Assembly: GCA_023376005.1 (NCBI GenBank)
Contig: CM042157.1
Location: forward strand, 70,490,983 to 70,554,982
DNA length: 64,000 nucleotides
Source of the DNA: Doryteuthis pealeii
Taxonomy: Eukaryota > Mollusca > Cephalopoda > Myopsida > Loliginidae
Direction: 5' to 3'
Positions 11,062-57,625 of this stretch are shown here, piece by piece (the first letter of the stretch is position 1; each line of letters opens with the position of its first letter). The notes beneath the pieces are model-generated. The model was not told the DNA's origin, made no database searches, and was given only the letters and a program-made list of their open reading frames with translations. The translations under genes were made by a program, and so were the position numbers.

Positions 11062-11314
11062 AATATAGCATCCACTCTGTTGTAGTGTCCATGTATTTCT
11101 TTAATTCCATCGTGGTTGTCTTGTAGGTCAATTCTAGTTGGATTAACCCTCTTCAACCATTTTCTCTCTTGGGGTAGAGATGATCTGTATCTTGGCTGGT
11201 GCATTCTGGGGAAAATTACTAGTTTCCTATCTTTAATATCCAACTTTTAAAAAAAATATCAGCTGATGTCCAGTTTATTCTATCAAAACTAAAAAGGAGT
11301 AAGGAAAAAATTCT

Positions 11315-11480
11315 GGTTATTTCCTATAACTCCAACCTAAAAAAAAAAGGGGAACCACTCTGATTGACTGATAAATTATTTATTTATAATGAATTTTATC
11401 AGTTAATTAATCTACCCATTATTTTCCCATTAAACCAACCCTGAACCCTAACCCTAACCCTAAATCCTAACCCTAACCAC
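11315..11480. mobile_element. Foldback element T1, left half with (CCCTAA)n
   Basis: Starts GGTTATTTCCTATAACTCC, passes GGGGAACCACTCTGATTGAC, then ACCCTAACCCTAACCC. The right inverted arm is missing. Confidence 0.75.
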
Positions 11481-11597
11481 ATGTGAAAATCAACGCTGGG
11501 TGGAGTTGGTTGATCAAATTGAAGGATCGTCTGCTTTCTGATATGGAGGAGAAAATCATGTAAGTTTCGTGAAACTGATGCCCATATGCAACAAATA

Positions 11598-11690
11598 ATC
11601 TTTATGGTCTAGCGATAGTGAAAAGGGGATAGACTCCCTCGTTGCTCGGTTGATGCTGACCATAGACCTCCCCCCTTACATTACTTTTAG
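11598..11690 (+). mobile_element. SINE family 1, tail fragment
   Basis: GGTCTAGCGATAGTGAAAAG and GATAGACTCCC match the tail of the SINE at 44613. Confidence 0.6.
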
Positions 11691-12009
11691 TTCTGCTAGT
11701 TATAATTGTAAGGTTAGAGGAAAAAATTCTACTATCGATACAGCAATGATATACAAAGGGAGATAACTCCTTCGAAATTATGGAAGTTATTTCCCTTGGA
11801 AATTATTGTTCTGTATGCATTTTATTTTAAGAAAATGAACCGATAATTCAAACCAGTAGAACTCTGCTTGAATATTGACCTTGTGTCACATCTATCCGTG
11901 GCGGAGGGGTTGGGTAAATACACAGTAGTTAGTAAATGGATATTAACCTGAGCTAAAATGTTAGTATTTACAAGGTTTCGGCTAAACTTGAAAAATCGGT
12001 CGGAAAATT

Positions 12010-12204
12010 AGGGTGACCCAGAAAAAAACAGAACCTACAAATTTTGTAATAAAACTGTTAATTTTAACTAGGGGGGTTTAGGGTTAGGGTTAGGATTTAG
12101 GGTTAGGGTTAGGGTTAGGGTTGGGGTTGGGGTTGGGTTTTAGGGTTAGTTTAATGGGAAAATAAATAAATAATTTGGGTTCTGTTTTTTCTGGGTCACT
12201 ATGT
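12010..12204. mobile_element. Foldback element T2 with (TTAGGG)n, copy 1
   Basis: Ends AGGGTGACCCAGAAAAAAAC and TGTTTTTTCTGGGTCAC flank a TTTAGGGTTAGGG array. The termini resemble mariner-type inverted repeats. Confidence 0.8.
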
Positions 12205-12208
12205 ATAC

Positions 12209-12296
12209 AGGGTGACCCAGAAAAAAACAGAACCCACAAATTTTGTAATAAAACTGTTAATTTTAACTAGGGGGGTTTAGGGTTAGGGTTAGCTTA
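12209..12296. mobile_element. Foldback element T2, copy 2 (left half)
   Basis: Begins AGGGTGACCCAGAAAAAAAC four bases after copy 1 and breaks off after GGGTTAGGGTTAGC. Confidence 0.75.
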
Positions 12297-12492
12297 GGTT
12301 TGATGTGATTAATTTTGATGTTTCGTACTGTTGTCCTCATCTTTATTGTGGTATGTCTAAACACAACGTTTCGGCCACTGTATCCTCCACTGTTGAACAG
12401 TAAACATCAATAAAACATTCTTTTCCTAAATGATCACGATTCTTTCTTGTGATATATATCGGAATGATAGGCGTGTCAAAACAATGACGTCA

Positions 12493-12916
12493 TCTATCTA
12501 TCTATCTATCTTCCATACATATATAAAGGTCAGTTGTGTGAATCTGTATGTCCGGAGGAAACTTCGAAAATAAAACAATTAACGACGAAGTAAATATATA
12601 TACACATTAAATATCACCAGGGCTTGGTTTTTGAGCAAAAATAATAAAGATTTGATTTATATTTGTGAAAAGGGTTAAAAAAATAAAATTTAAATGATAA
12701 CAGAATGGAATATTTTTTTGCATTTAATATTTTGAATAGTAGACATTAACGTTTATTTTCAGAGGGGCTGGATCAATGCAAGGTTTATTTCTTTATATAG
12801 GGATTTAAATGGGACATCCCACGAATATTCAACTCATGATTCAGTAATAATGGATCTGCGGGACTAACTTTGAAAAATCCTCCGACTACCCAGGCGACGC
12901 CGGGTAGTCGCTGCAA
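12493..12916 (+). mobile_element. Non-autonomous Helitron, family A, complete
   Basis: 5' TCTATCTATCTATC, CATATATAAAGG, TATGTCCGGAGGAAACTT; 3' CTACCCAGGCGACGCCGGG hairpin, then CTGCAAGT. It splits a repeat whose uninterrupted copy is at 47270-47490. Other copies: 8804, 22012, 22905 and 35978 (truncated). Confidence 0.75.
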
Positions 12917-13210
12917 GTTATTTGATAAAGATCTTCAAAAGTTCTTTGGCGCCTGTTTGATCAACTGTCAAATTATTAAAAGTAATTCCCCAGGTTGGTT
13001 CATTACTATACACAGGGAACATCTGAGGAAGACATGAGGATACTGTGACCGAAATGTTGTGTTTATACAAACCACAATAAAGATGAGGACAACAGTCAGA
13101 AACATCAAAATTATTCACATCAAGCCTCATCTCAAATATACAGACAAATAATACTTCTATGATGAAGTGACATTATTATTTATCTGTACATCAATTGAAC
13201 TATGATATGA

Positions 13211-13290
13211 CCTCCATTATAAGTTATTTCCTTTAAGTCTAACATGATCAAAGGGGAACCACTCTTGACTGATAAATTATTTATTTATTT
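13211..13290. mobile_element. Foldback element T1, left-arm fragment
   Basis: GTTATTTCCTTTAAGTCTAA and GGGGAACCACTCTTGACTG, without the telomere-like core. Confidence 0.65.
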
Positions 13291-13399
13291 TCCCATATAT
13301 AACCGATATGAATATGTAGCAGTCGAAACACTTGCAAAATGTACTCAAATGAAAATTTCTAAAAAATATAGGCTAAACTTGAAAATTAAAACATATTAC

Positions 13400-13550
13400 A
13401 GGGTGACCCAGAAAAAAACAGAACCCAAATTGTTTATTTATTTTATCATTAAACTAACCCTAAACCCCAACCCTAACCCTAACCCCCCTAGTTAAAATTA
13501 ACAGTTTTATTACAAAATTTGTGGGTTCTGTTTTTTCTGGGTCAACCTGT
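13400..13550. mobile_element. Foldback element T2, complete, TA-flanked
   Basis: Left end TACAGGGTGACCCAG, right end CTGGGTCAACCTGTA, with CCCTAACCCTAACCCC inside. The TA at both ends fits a TA target duplication (Tc1/mariner type). Confidence 0.8.
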
Positions 13551-14172
13551 ATACACAATTCCGGCTTCAGGCATTATGGGTTGACACCGACGGCCAATAG
13601 GAGGCCCCATTGAAGGAAAATCAGTTTTCTACACCCACAGCAAGTAGAAATACTTGAAACCCTATAACTGTTTGCAAATTATTTGTATCAAGAATAGTTT
13701 ACTTGAAACCATAATGGCTTACAAATAATTATCATTAGTAAATCGGGAAAATTACTTGAAATTGTATGAAACTTGATGCATGAGAAAATTATCTCTGTAA
13801 TTTCACAATATTTCCCTTCAGATTTTTAGAGCAGATAAGCATTAATACAAGAGAAATTCATAAACCAAAGTGATTATCTAGAAACCTGATTGTGAGAGGT
13901 TTACAGTAGTAATTTAATGAAATACAAATTAAATCCAATGTATTGCTCAAAAAATGAACTATATCATTTGCAAAATATAAAATAGCATTAACCATCTTCA
14001 TAGCAACCTTGCTCAAAAGAGGTGGAATATTATTTACTTCAAAGTCCCGGGTCAAATTCTGTATTTGGCTTATATTATTCAACTATCATAAAAAGGGAAT
14101 AAAAACTTTGGTTTATTTGTTCAATGAACCGTAATTTTGATTTCTTCGGTTATATAAACAGCTAGTACATCC

Positions 14173-14220
<48 letters not shown>

Positions 14221-14358
14221 TTGGATTTTGGTGTGAAACATGAGTAAAGTGTGAAATAAATGAGGAACTGAATTGGATGTTATGTGCTAAATTCCATTTT
14301 ATTTCATCCAATATTTCGAGGGAATGATCTCTCTTTTTACAAGGATTTTTAGAATGGT

Positions 14359-14418
<60 letters not shown>

Positions 14419-14640
14419 ATGGAGGTGCTTGTTGTGTAATTATTATTGTAATAAGAAATGGACACGGTTTAATTTAAAAATTACTGTGTGTCGCATCACG
14501 CTCGTGCGGAGGGGTTGGGCAAGCTTCAATAAAAAAAATTCTTTTTTTTTGTTAATAACTGCAGCAATTTTTTTTTTGGGGGGGGGGGATTGCATACAAA
14601 AACAACTAACGTCGCATTAAACAACCCAACACATTTTATT
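13551..14640. other. No gene; TA-rich microsatellites
   Basis: (TA)n tracts at about 14175-14220 and 14358-14419, and a SINE family 2 tail (GTGCGGAGGGGTTGGGCAAG) at 14495-14530. Otherwise unrecognised. Confidence 0.5.
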
Positions 14641-14742
14641 TGGATTATTCAGACTATTGTCCTCATCTTTATTGTCATCTGTTTTGGCCATGGTGCCCTC
14701 CGGCCTTATTCAGGTATTTCTTGTCGGACTCGGGGCCTTCTT

Positions 14743-14910
14743 GAACTCGGGAACCTTCTTTTCGAACTCAGGAACCTTCTTGTCATAATCGGGAACCTTC
14801 TTGTCATAATCGGAAGCCATAACCCTTTATTCAATCCACGGGAGTATTCTGTTTTCATTCCTAATTTCGACAAGAAGGTTCCTGAGTTCGAAAAGAAGGT
14901 TCCCGAGTTC
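14743..14910. repeat. Perfect 42-bp inverted repeat in a GAACCTTCTT minisatellite
   Basis: Arms 14743-14784 and 14869-14910 are exact reverse complements. The left side also contains further GGGAACCTTCTTGTC units. It adjoins a single arm of the GTTTCGGCC-type foldback (14640-14720). Confidence 0.9.
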
Positions 14911-14926
14911 TCTTTCAATCCATCCG

Positions 14927-15425
14927 TAATCTCAATCCTGAGTATCAATAGCGTCCTTAGCAACCGTAAATAGCGTCCTTGGCAACGACCACTTGTAATA
15001 GCTAATACCAATAGAATCAATCTTAAATAGTGTCCTTAGCTTTCATAACGTCCATAACCTCAATCCTGATTATCAATAGCGTCCATAGCAACTATAAATA
15101 GCGTCCTTAGCAACAACCACTTGTAATAGTTAATAGCAACGGAATCACTCTCAAACAGAGTCTTTAGCTTCCATAGCGTCCATAACCTCAATCCTCAGGA
15201 TTGAGGTTATATCAATAGCGTCCTTAGCAACCGTAAATAGCGTCCTTGGCAACGACCACTTGTCATAGCCAATATCAATAGAATCAATCTCAAATAGAGT
15301 CCTTAGCTTTCATAGCGTCCATAACCTCAATCCTGATTATCAATAGCGTCCATAGCAACCGTAGTTAGCATCCTTAACAATGATCACTTGTCATAGCAAA
15401 TACCAATAGAATCAATCTCAATTAG
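14927..15425. repeat. 128-bp tandem repeat, about 3.9 units
   Basis: ATCAATAGCG recurs near 14942, 15070, 15210 and 15338. Sub-motif TAGCGTCC(T/A)TAGCAACC repeats within each unit. One unit carries a short palindrome CCTCAATCCTCAGGATTGAGG (15184-15206). Confidence 0.85.
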
Positions 15426-15619
15426 ATTTCAGGGAAAATAAATTATGTTTACACCAAAAGGATAAACCTACATGTTCGTGATTTAATTAGCAAGAACTAA
15501 GATGGAAGTGTAGAATGTTGTATACGGTGATCAGTATTTAGCTGTATTGAGAGTTGAATCTGCTCTGAGAACCCAGAGTTGGTTGGTGGTTTATATAATA
15601 GGTTGCGGTTATTCCACTA

Positions 15620-16125
15620 AATAGTTTATCAATGTGTTTAAACATGATGAATAGGCATAGCCTATCATTTGTGTAATGAAGTGTAATTTGGATTTGCATT
15701 TAATTCTAAGTAAACACATGGAAAATAAAATGTCTTAATTGATAAACTTTAACCCCAGAGTATTCCAAGTACACCTCTCTGAAAGTTAGAATTAGTTAAC
15801 TGAGAAACTGTAGATGCAAATTGTGATTATTTCCCTATAGATAGCACACCAGACAAAAGGTGTAGTACGGATCAGCCAAAATGTTGTGGGCAAAGTTCAA
15901 CTATCCAAATAATTCTTTAAATAATAATGACTTCTAAAAATCCAGCAATAACAAAATAAATAGTTTATTAATGTGTTACATAAAGAATAGGCATAGCCTA
16001 TCATTTGTGTAATGAAGTGTAATTAGGAGTTTAATTTAATCCTAAGTAAACACATGGAAAATCAAAGGTCTTAATTGATAAGCTTTAACCCCAGAGTCAT
16101 CCAAGTGCACCTCTCTTATTGGTTA
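15620..16125. repeat. Direct duplication of about 165 bp
   Basis: GGCATAGCCTATCATTTGTG and TAAGTAAACACATGGAAAAT occur in both 15620-15790 and 15960-16125. No coding sense; possibly part of an unclassified element. Confidence 0.8.
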
Positions 16126-16129
16126 AAAA

Positions 16130-16778
16130 AAGTTGCATGGATCCTGGGAAAGTTAGAAGTTAGAGTTAGTTGACCTGAGAGTAATGGCAATAAATGGGTA
16201 ACTCCACACTCCCCATCACCAAATGCAGTTTAGTGTTACACCTAGAGTATACAGTCTTCTTTAGCTGTACTATTGTGAGCCTCCCACTCCCAACAAGCCG
16301 TTGGGTCGTTTCTCATTTCCCCTGTGTTGAACATATGACCGTCTAGTTAACTGGTCATCTCCTCCGTGGAGTCGCAGATCCTGGTTGGCGTTTCAACCTA
16401 AGATTAACCCTTCACTCACCACGTTGTGTTTTTGATCTCAAGCAAGGAATTAATCAGGTTTGCTCCCGGACTGAGAATTCACTGTCAAAAGGGATGAGGC
16501 GGTCACAGACAAAGTCAGTTACCATTCAAAAGAACAAAGATGGGCTGATAAATTGTATAAACAATTTTATAAATAACAACAGGTAATAATACAGTGTTAT
16601 AGTTCCCGTCCCCTCTTGGTTTCCATAGTAATACAAACAAGCATTAAGTGATTGGATACTACGTCATTGGGGTGATGAAGAATAAATTCATTTGTTTAAG
16701 ACTGCACACAGCATTCTTGTGCAACTCCTTAGATAGGCTTATTCTTATTATATATATCAATTTTTATATTCTTTAATA
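16130..16778. other. No gene recognised
   Basis: Contains a moderately GC-rich part (16200-16520) without frames or motifs. Confidence 0.4.
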
Positions 16779-17420
16779 TCTTATTATAATGGAGATTGTG
16801 GGTTTGTCTGTCTGTAACCAAAACTATATTACTATACAAGTCACAATTCCTTTAGTTATTTACATCATATTCTCCATGATTTTATTTTCATTTAAACCTC
16901 AATTATTAATAAAATTGTTTTACATCATTAAGACTGTTGACCATATCTACATACTAATAACATGCAATTGTATTTATATATACAACCAAATAGAGGTTTA
17001 CAGTATGAATGGGAAGGCTAATTTGCATATTGAACTTTAAAAATTGATTTTGATAAATATATGCTTAGTATTATTGATTTCTAATTGTTTGGTTTTATCT
17101 TATTGAATATGAGCAAAAATCTCTTCAATAAATCTTAAAAGAAATCCCTTAACAAGAAGAAATCACTGTAATATTATTCTTTACTTCCTATTTTAACTAA
17201 ACAGTTTAATTAGGAAAATTTACCAATGAAAGACGGGAGTAACGGAAAATGATGGAAGAGTTAGTTTCAAAGTTGTTCTATTTTTCAATCATACCCCCTC
17301 TGTTTAAAATCTTTTTATCTACATTCTTATTCAGTTTCATTAGCCTTTCTAATTTAATATCATATTTTATTATAAATTTAACTAAAATACTTGCACCCGG
17401 AGGGTGCATATATTTGCTAG
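16779..17420 (+). mobile_element. Helitron-like element, family B, complete (642 bp)
   Basis: 5' TCTTATTATAATGGAGATTG; 3' TTGCACCCGGAGGGTGCA hairpin, then TATATTTG and CTAG|T. Copies: 53611-54251 (+), 25296-25934 and 38146-38828 (-), 32007-32425 (-, truncated). The 97-nt open frames inside it are not conserved coding. Confidence 0.75.
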
Positions 17421-17519
17421 TTATTATAATAATATTTTGCAATATATTATATCAATAATTGTTTTTATATGAAAGGAAACAAATTGTGTTAAAACAAAAA
17501 AATGAAAGGAAGAATAAAC

Positions 17520-17633
17520 CGGTTATTTCCTATAAGTCTAACATAAACATCACTCTTGACTGATAAATTATTTATTCATTTATCAGTCAAGAGTGGTTCC
17601 CCTTTGATCATGTTAGACTTATAGGAAATAACC
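17520..17633. mobile_element. Foldback element T1 without telomere-like core
   Basis: GGTTATTTCCTATAAGTC ... GACTTATAGGAAATAACC, about 114 bp of nearly continuous palindrome with GATAAATTATTTATTCATTT at the centre. It lacks the (CCCTAA)n part of its relatives. Confidence 0.85.
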
Positions 17634-17690
17634 GAATAAAAATCCTTTGAAAAGAGCAGGAGGTATTTTATAGGTTAAAATAGAATTTCA

Positions 17691-17696
17691 TTTATT
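17691..17696 (-). terminator. Candidate SQOR polyadenylation signal
   Basis: Read on the minus strand this is AATAAA, about 200 nt after the SQOR stop codon. Its position is plausible, but AATAAA is common in such AT-rich DNA. Confidence 0.35.
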
Positions 17697-17895
17697 AGAT
17701 CAAATAAAACCAAAACAGGGAAACAGACTTTTTCTATTGACAATCAAATCGAAAATATAAGAGACAAACACACACATGATATTTATATGAATATAAATTT
17801 ATGAAGTGGACATAACAATTTTATCATTTATATATTCCCAACTCTCTCAAATGAAGAAAGGAAATTGAAATATAAAATTCAAAATATCAATCGAT

Positions 17896-53575
<35,680 letters not shown>

Positions 53576-53610
53576 CTGAAAATTTAAAAAAAAAAAAAAA
53601 ATAATAATAA

Positions 53611-54250
53611 TCTTATTATAATGGAGATTGTGTGCTTTTCTGTCTGTAACCGAAATTATATTACTACTCATATAATTATTCCCTTAGTTATTGACATCAC
53701 ATTTTCCATGATTGTATTTTTATTTAAACCTCAATTATTAATAAAATTGTTTTACATTATTAATACTGTTAACCATGTCTACATACTGACAATATGCAAT
53801 TATATTTATATATACAACAAAATAGTGGTTTACAGTGTGAACGGGAAGGCTAATTTGCATATTGATATTAAAAGTTTGATTTTAATAAATATATGCTTAA
53901 TATTATTGATTTCTAATTGTTTGGTTTTATCTTAATGAATATAAGCAAAAATCTCGGGGATAAATCTTAAAAGAAATCCCTGAACAAGAAGAAATAACTG
54001 TAATATTATTCTTTACTTCCTATTTTAACTAAATAGATAAATTAGGAAAATTTACCAATGAAAGACGGGAGTAACGGAAAATGATGGAAGAGTTAGTTTC
54101 AAAGTTGTTCTATTTTTGAATCATACCCCCTCTGTTCCAAATCTTTTTATCTGTATTCTTATTCAGTTTCATTAGCCTTTCTAATTTAATATGATATTTT
54201 ATTATATTAAAACTTAAATACTTGCACCCAGAGGGTGCATATATTTGCTA

Positions 54251-54251
<1 letters not shown>
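53611..54251 (+). mobile_element. Helitron-like element, family B, complete (641 bp)
   Basis: TCTTATTATAATGGAGATTG start, TTGCACCCAGAGGGTGCA hairpin, CTAG|T end, inserted in a (TAA)n tract. Confidence 0.78.
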
Positions 54252-54288
<37 letters not shown>

Positions 54289-54290
54289 TG
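54252..54290. repeat. (TAA)n microsatellite
   Basis: About 13 TAA units; a similar run occurs at 56153-56193. Confidence 0.95.
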
Positions 54291-54840
54291 TCATTACCAA
54301 CGCTGAAAAAAAAAAAAAAAATTAAAAGATTAAAATCCGTATTCAACTTCGACCAAATTGAATATGGAGTAATTTGTAGAATTGCTACTAGGGAAAAAAA
54401 AACAAAAAAAAAAAAAAACAAACAAAAAACAAACAAACAAAAAAAACAAAACAAACAAAAAAAAAAAAGACTTCTCAATTGTTACGACTTACATTCCTTT
54501 CAGTCTCATATATCCAACGCGTTTTTCTTCTTAGTAACATCCTAGCCATGCCAATGCATTTATTAAAAAGAAAACATCTGAATCGCGCAATCCGGTTTAA
54601 CAACTACTCTTATCAATGATTGGCTGTAGATCCATTCAGATATAAAGAGTCCGAGGATGACGAAGTTTAAACGTTTTTGTTGGCATTGCACAAGGGTGGC
54701 GTGTTGGAGTTTGATCGGCTCCAACGGGGTCTGGCTGGCTGAGCGGGGTATTATGTTGAAAGACCCGAAACCACCCTATGAAGCCAGCAATTAACATAAC
54801 TGATGACGCCATCCTGCGCTAAGTCTAGCGTATTTCAAAC

Positions 54841-55852
54841 ATTGACCAAAGGACGAGAAATTTAATGACCATGCACAAGGCTCTCCACTATAGAGATGAT
54901 AGAGATAGATTATATGTGTCAAGAAAGGAAGGGGGAAGAGGTCTTGCCAACATAGAGGACTGCGTAGAAACCACAATCCAACAACTCGAAGATTACAAAA
55001 AAAAAGAGCAAAGACAGATTACTTATGGTGGCCAACAATAGTAGATGTGACATATGGACAAACAGAAAAACAGCAAAGACTAGAAAACAAAAATGGGAAG
55101 AAAAACAATTATATGGACACTTCAAACGACAAATCGGAGAGGTTGCACATGAAAAAACCTGGACGTGGTTAAGAAAAGGAAACCTTAAAAGAGAAACTGA
55201 ATCACTAATAATTGCTGCACAGAATAATGCCATAAGGACAAACTATGTCAAAGCAAAAATTGATAAGACCCAACAAAATAGTAAATGTAGACTATGCGGT
55301 AATAGAGATGAGACCGTAAACCATGTACTATGCGAATGTAGCAAACTAGCACAAAGGGAGTACAAAACTAGACACAACTGGTTGGGAAGGTGATCCACTG
55401 GGAATTATGCAAAAAATTAAATTTTGACCATACAACAAAATGGTATATGCATAAACCAGAATCTGTTCTTGAGAACGAAACGCATAAAATTCTCTGGGAT
55501 TTTGATATAAAAACGGATCACCTTATCCCAGCAAGAAGACCAGACCTAGTGTTGATTAACAAAAAAGAAAGAACTTGTCAACTGGTGGATTTTGCAGTTC
55601 CAGCAGATCACAGGATGAAGCTAAAGGAAAATTTAAAAAATGGACAAATACCTGGACCTTGCCAGAGAACTGAAAAAGTTATGGAATATGAAAGCCAAAG
55701 TGATACCAATTGTAGTTGGTGCACTTGGAACGGTCCCAAAAGGATTGAAAAAGGGTTTGGAAAATCTGGAAATCAGAGGAAGGATTGATACCATCCAAAA
55801 TACTGCACTGCTGCAATCTGCCAGAATACTCAGAAGATTCCTGGATACCTAA
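54841..55852 (+). pseudogene. R2-like LINE: C-terminal RT, CCHC knuckle and restriction-like endonuclease, frameshifted
   Basis: Segment 1 (from 54841) reads LMTMHKALHYRDDRDRLYV and EGGRGLANIEDCVETTIQQL. Segment 2 (55025-55390) reads RKQKWEEKQLYGHFKRQI and KTWTWLRKGNLKRETESL, then a C-x2-C-x8-H-x4-C knuckle (CRLC...H...C). Segment 3 (55390-55640) reads WDFDIKTDHLIPARRPDLV with a PD...D motif (RPD, then D 13 residues on), then DFAVPADHR. Segment 4 (55640-55852) reads KYLDLARELKKLWNMKAK and ends ARILRRFLDT. CCHC followed by PD-D is the order of R2-superfamily LINEs with a restriction-like endonuclease. At least three frameshifts, mostly in A runs, and loss of the 5' part make it non-functional. 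Confidence 0.85.
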
Positions 55853-56154
55853 GGAAACTTGCTGTCACTCATACTCTAGGGAAATACCATCAGCTAATGC
55901 TGTTGTGAAAAACTATATAATAATAATAATTGTAAATCAAAGGAAGAATTGAGACCATCCAGACAACAGCATTGATGAGATCGGCTAGAATACTCAGAAC
56001 AAACCTGAGAAGGCTTGCTGTCACTCAGCCTCTGGTGAACCACCCACTAAGGTAGGTGTAAAACTCGAATGGAGTGAAATAATAATAATAATAATTGAAA
56101 ATCAAAGGAAGAATTGAGACAATCCAGATAACAGCATGTTCCTGAAAATTCAAA

Positions 56155-56192
<38 letters not shown>

Positions 56193-56193
56193 T
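55853..56193 (+). repeat. LINE 3' end, tandemly repeated with (TAA)n separators
   Basis: GAAGAATTGAGACCATCC-type units begin near 55785, 55945 and 56112, each followed by 3' UTR pieces (CTTGCTGTCACTCA) and TAATAATAA. The last unit breaks off at ATGTTCCTGAAAATTC. Confidence 0.8.
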
Positions 56194-56308
56194 AATAATA
56201 ATCTATATACTAATACTCGTGTTCCTTAATTGTACAACTGTTATCCTTTTGCAACACCCTCTGGTTAAAAATGAGACTGTCCAAAATCGGACAAGATGAA
56301 ATGCAAAG

Positions 56309-56456
56309 GGTTATTTCCTATAACTCCAACATAAACAAAGGGGAACCACTCTTGACTGATAAATTATCTATTTATTTTCCCATTAAACTAACCCTAAACC
56401 CTAACCCATAACCCTAACGCAGTCTTCCTAAAATTTTTTGTAGATCAATAAATAAA
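56309..56456. mobile_element. Foldback element T1, left part
   Basis: GGTTATTTCCTATAACTCC, AACTAACCCTAAACCCTAAC, TAGATCAATAAATAAAAG; right arm lost. Confidence 0.75.
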
Positions 56457-56627
56457 AGTGAGAAGACAGAATACTTTGCATTGTCTTGACTGCATAGAAT
56501 TTCCTTGAAACAGATAAGTAAGAATTGAAAAAAACATTTCAAGTAAACAGGAAACTTTGCAAAAGAAAAATACAGTTGGTTATTTCCTATAACTCCAACA
56601 TAAACAAAGGGAATTTTATTATTATTA

Positions 56628-56770
56628 TTTTACATTTGCGACACATGTTTCAGATCTTCTGATATCTTCTTCAGGCATTAATTAACCATATTCACAGAAT
56701 ATGGTTAATTAATGCCTGCAGAAGATATCAGAAGATCTGAAACATGTGTCGCAAATGTAAAATAATAATA
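56628..56770. repeat. 143-bp palindrome
   Basis: Arms 56628-56697 and 56697-56770: TTTACATTTGCGACACATG, CAGATCTTCTGATATCTTC. A single arm followed by ATTTTGCGGACCTTC recurs at 48555-48660. Confidence 0.92.
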
Positions 56771-56865
56771 AAAAAAATTTTTTTTTTTAAAACATAATTC
56801 ATTTTGCGGACCTTCTTTTTTTTATTAAATATATTTATAGTCATCCACAGACACTGTGTTTCAAC

Positions 56866-57004
56866 TGATGAATTATTTATTTATTTATTGATCTACTAGG
56901 AAAAAAGAAGACGGGGTTAGGGTTAGTTTAATGGGAAAATAAATAAATAATTTATCAGTCAAGAGTGGTTCCCCTTTGTTTATGTTGGAGTTATAGGAAA
57001 TAAC
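56866..57004. mobile_element. Foldback element T1, right part
   Basis: GATCTACTAGGAAAAAAG, GGGGTTAGGGTTAG, GAGTTATAGGAAATAACC. Confidence 0.78.
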
Positions 57005-57077
57005 CATACAGTCAATATTTTTATAATCAGAAATGACAGAATCATATTCGAAAGAGACAATTTTTGAACTTATACCT

Positions 57078-57325
57078 GTTGATGTAATGAATATGTAAAT
57101 ACCTTGGTACCCCCTCACTATAATCTGATTGGACAGTGTCATGTATAAATATTCAACACTGTTGTTGGTACAAGCACCTAAGCCTAAGCCTACCAGCCTA
57201 AACTTACTCGCCAGACTGCACCACGACTGCTCGGAAGACGTATTGCTATTCGACACACTAGCTACTACTGCGATAATATACCAAATACCAACTTCATAAT
57301 ATATCCCTTAACCTGGATAGATCAC
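57078..57325. mobile_element. Small LTR-like repeat, copy 3
   Basis: TGATGTAATGAATATGTAAA, GATTGGACAGTGTCATGTATAAATA and CCCTTAACCTGGATAGATCA match 4108-4330. Confidence 0.45.
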
Positions 57326-57384
57326 CTATTTATATGGATTTTTTTTTTAATATCACTAATTAGGCCTGAGCCTATTCTAGTAGT

Positions 57385-57625
57385 TTAAGCAGTGTTTAAC
57401 AGGTTTTAATTTTTTCCTTCTCCTAGACAGGTTGCCAAACCAAGGTTAAAAAGCCCAGTCTGCCCTACTATTTATCCATAGTTGGAGGGAGATTAGTTGG
57501 ATTCATTCCTTTCCCAAGGGTATTAGTGCTATGTGAACTGTAGCTTCGTCCAGGATTTGAACTCGGGTCGACGAGTCCATTTCCTACGACTCTAATCATT
57601 TGACCACACACTTCCAACTTTGGAT
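57385..57625 (-). mobile_element. SINE family 2
   Basis: CTAGACAGGTTGCCAAACCA, CTTTCCCAAGGGTATTAGTG, GATTTGAACTCGGGTCGACG, CTCTAATCATTTGACCACAC. Confidence 0.82.

Noticed and set aside
12060..12150. True telomere or chromosome end
   Set aside because: TTAGGG tracts are short (a few units), degenerate, present in both orientations and bounded by inverted repeats of foldback elements.
14590..15020. Open frames with repeated E-F-E-K-K-V-P and similar
   Set aside because: They follow the GAACCTTCTT minisatellite and its exact inverted copy; no protein family.
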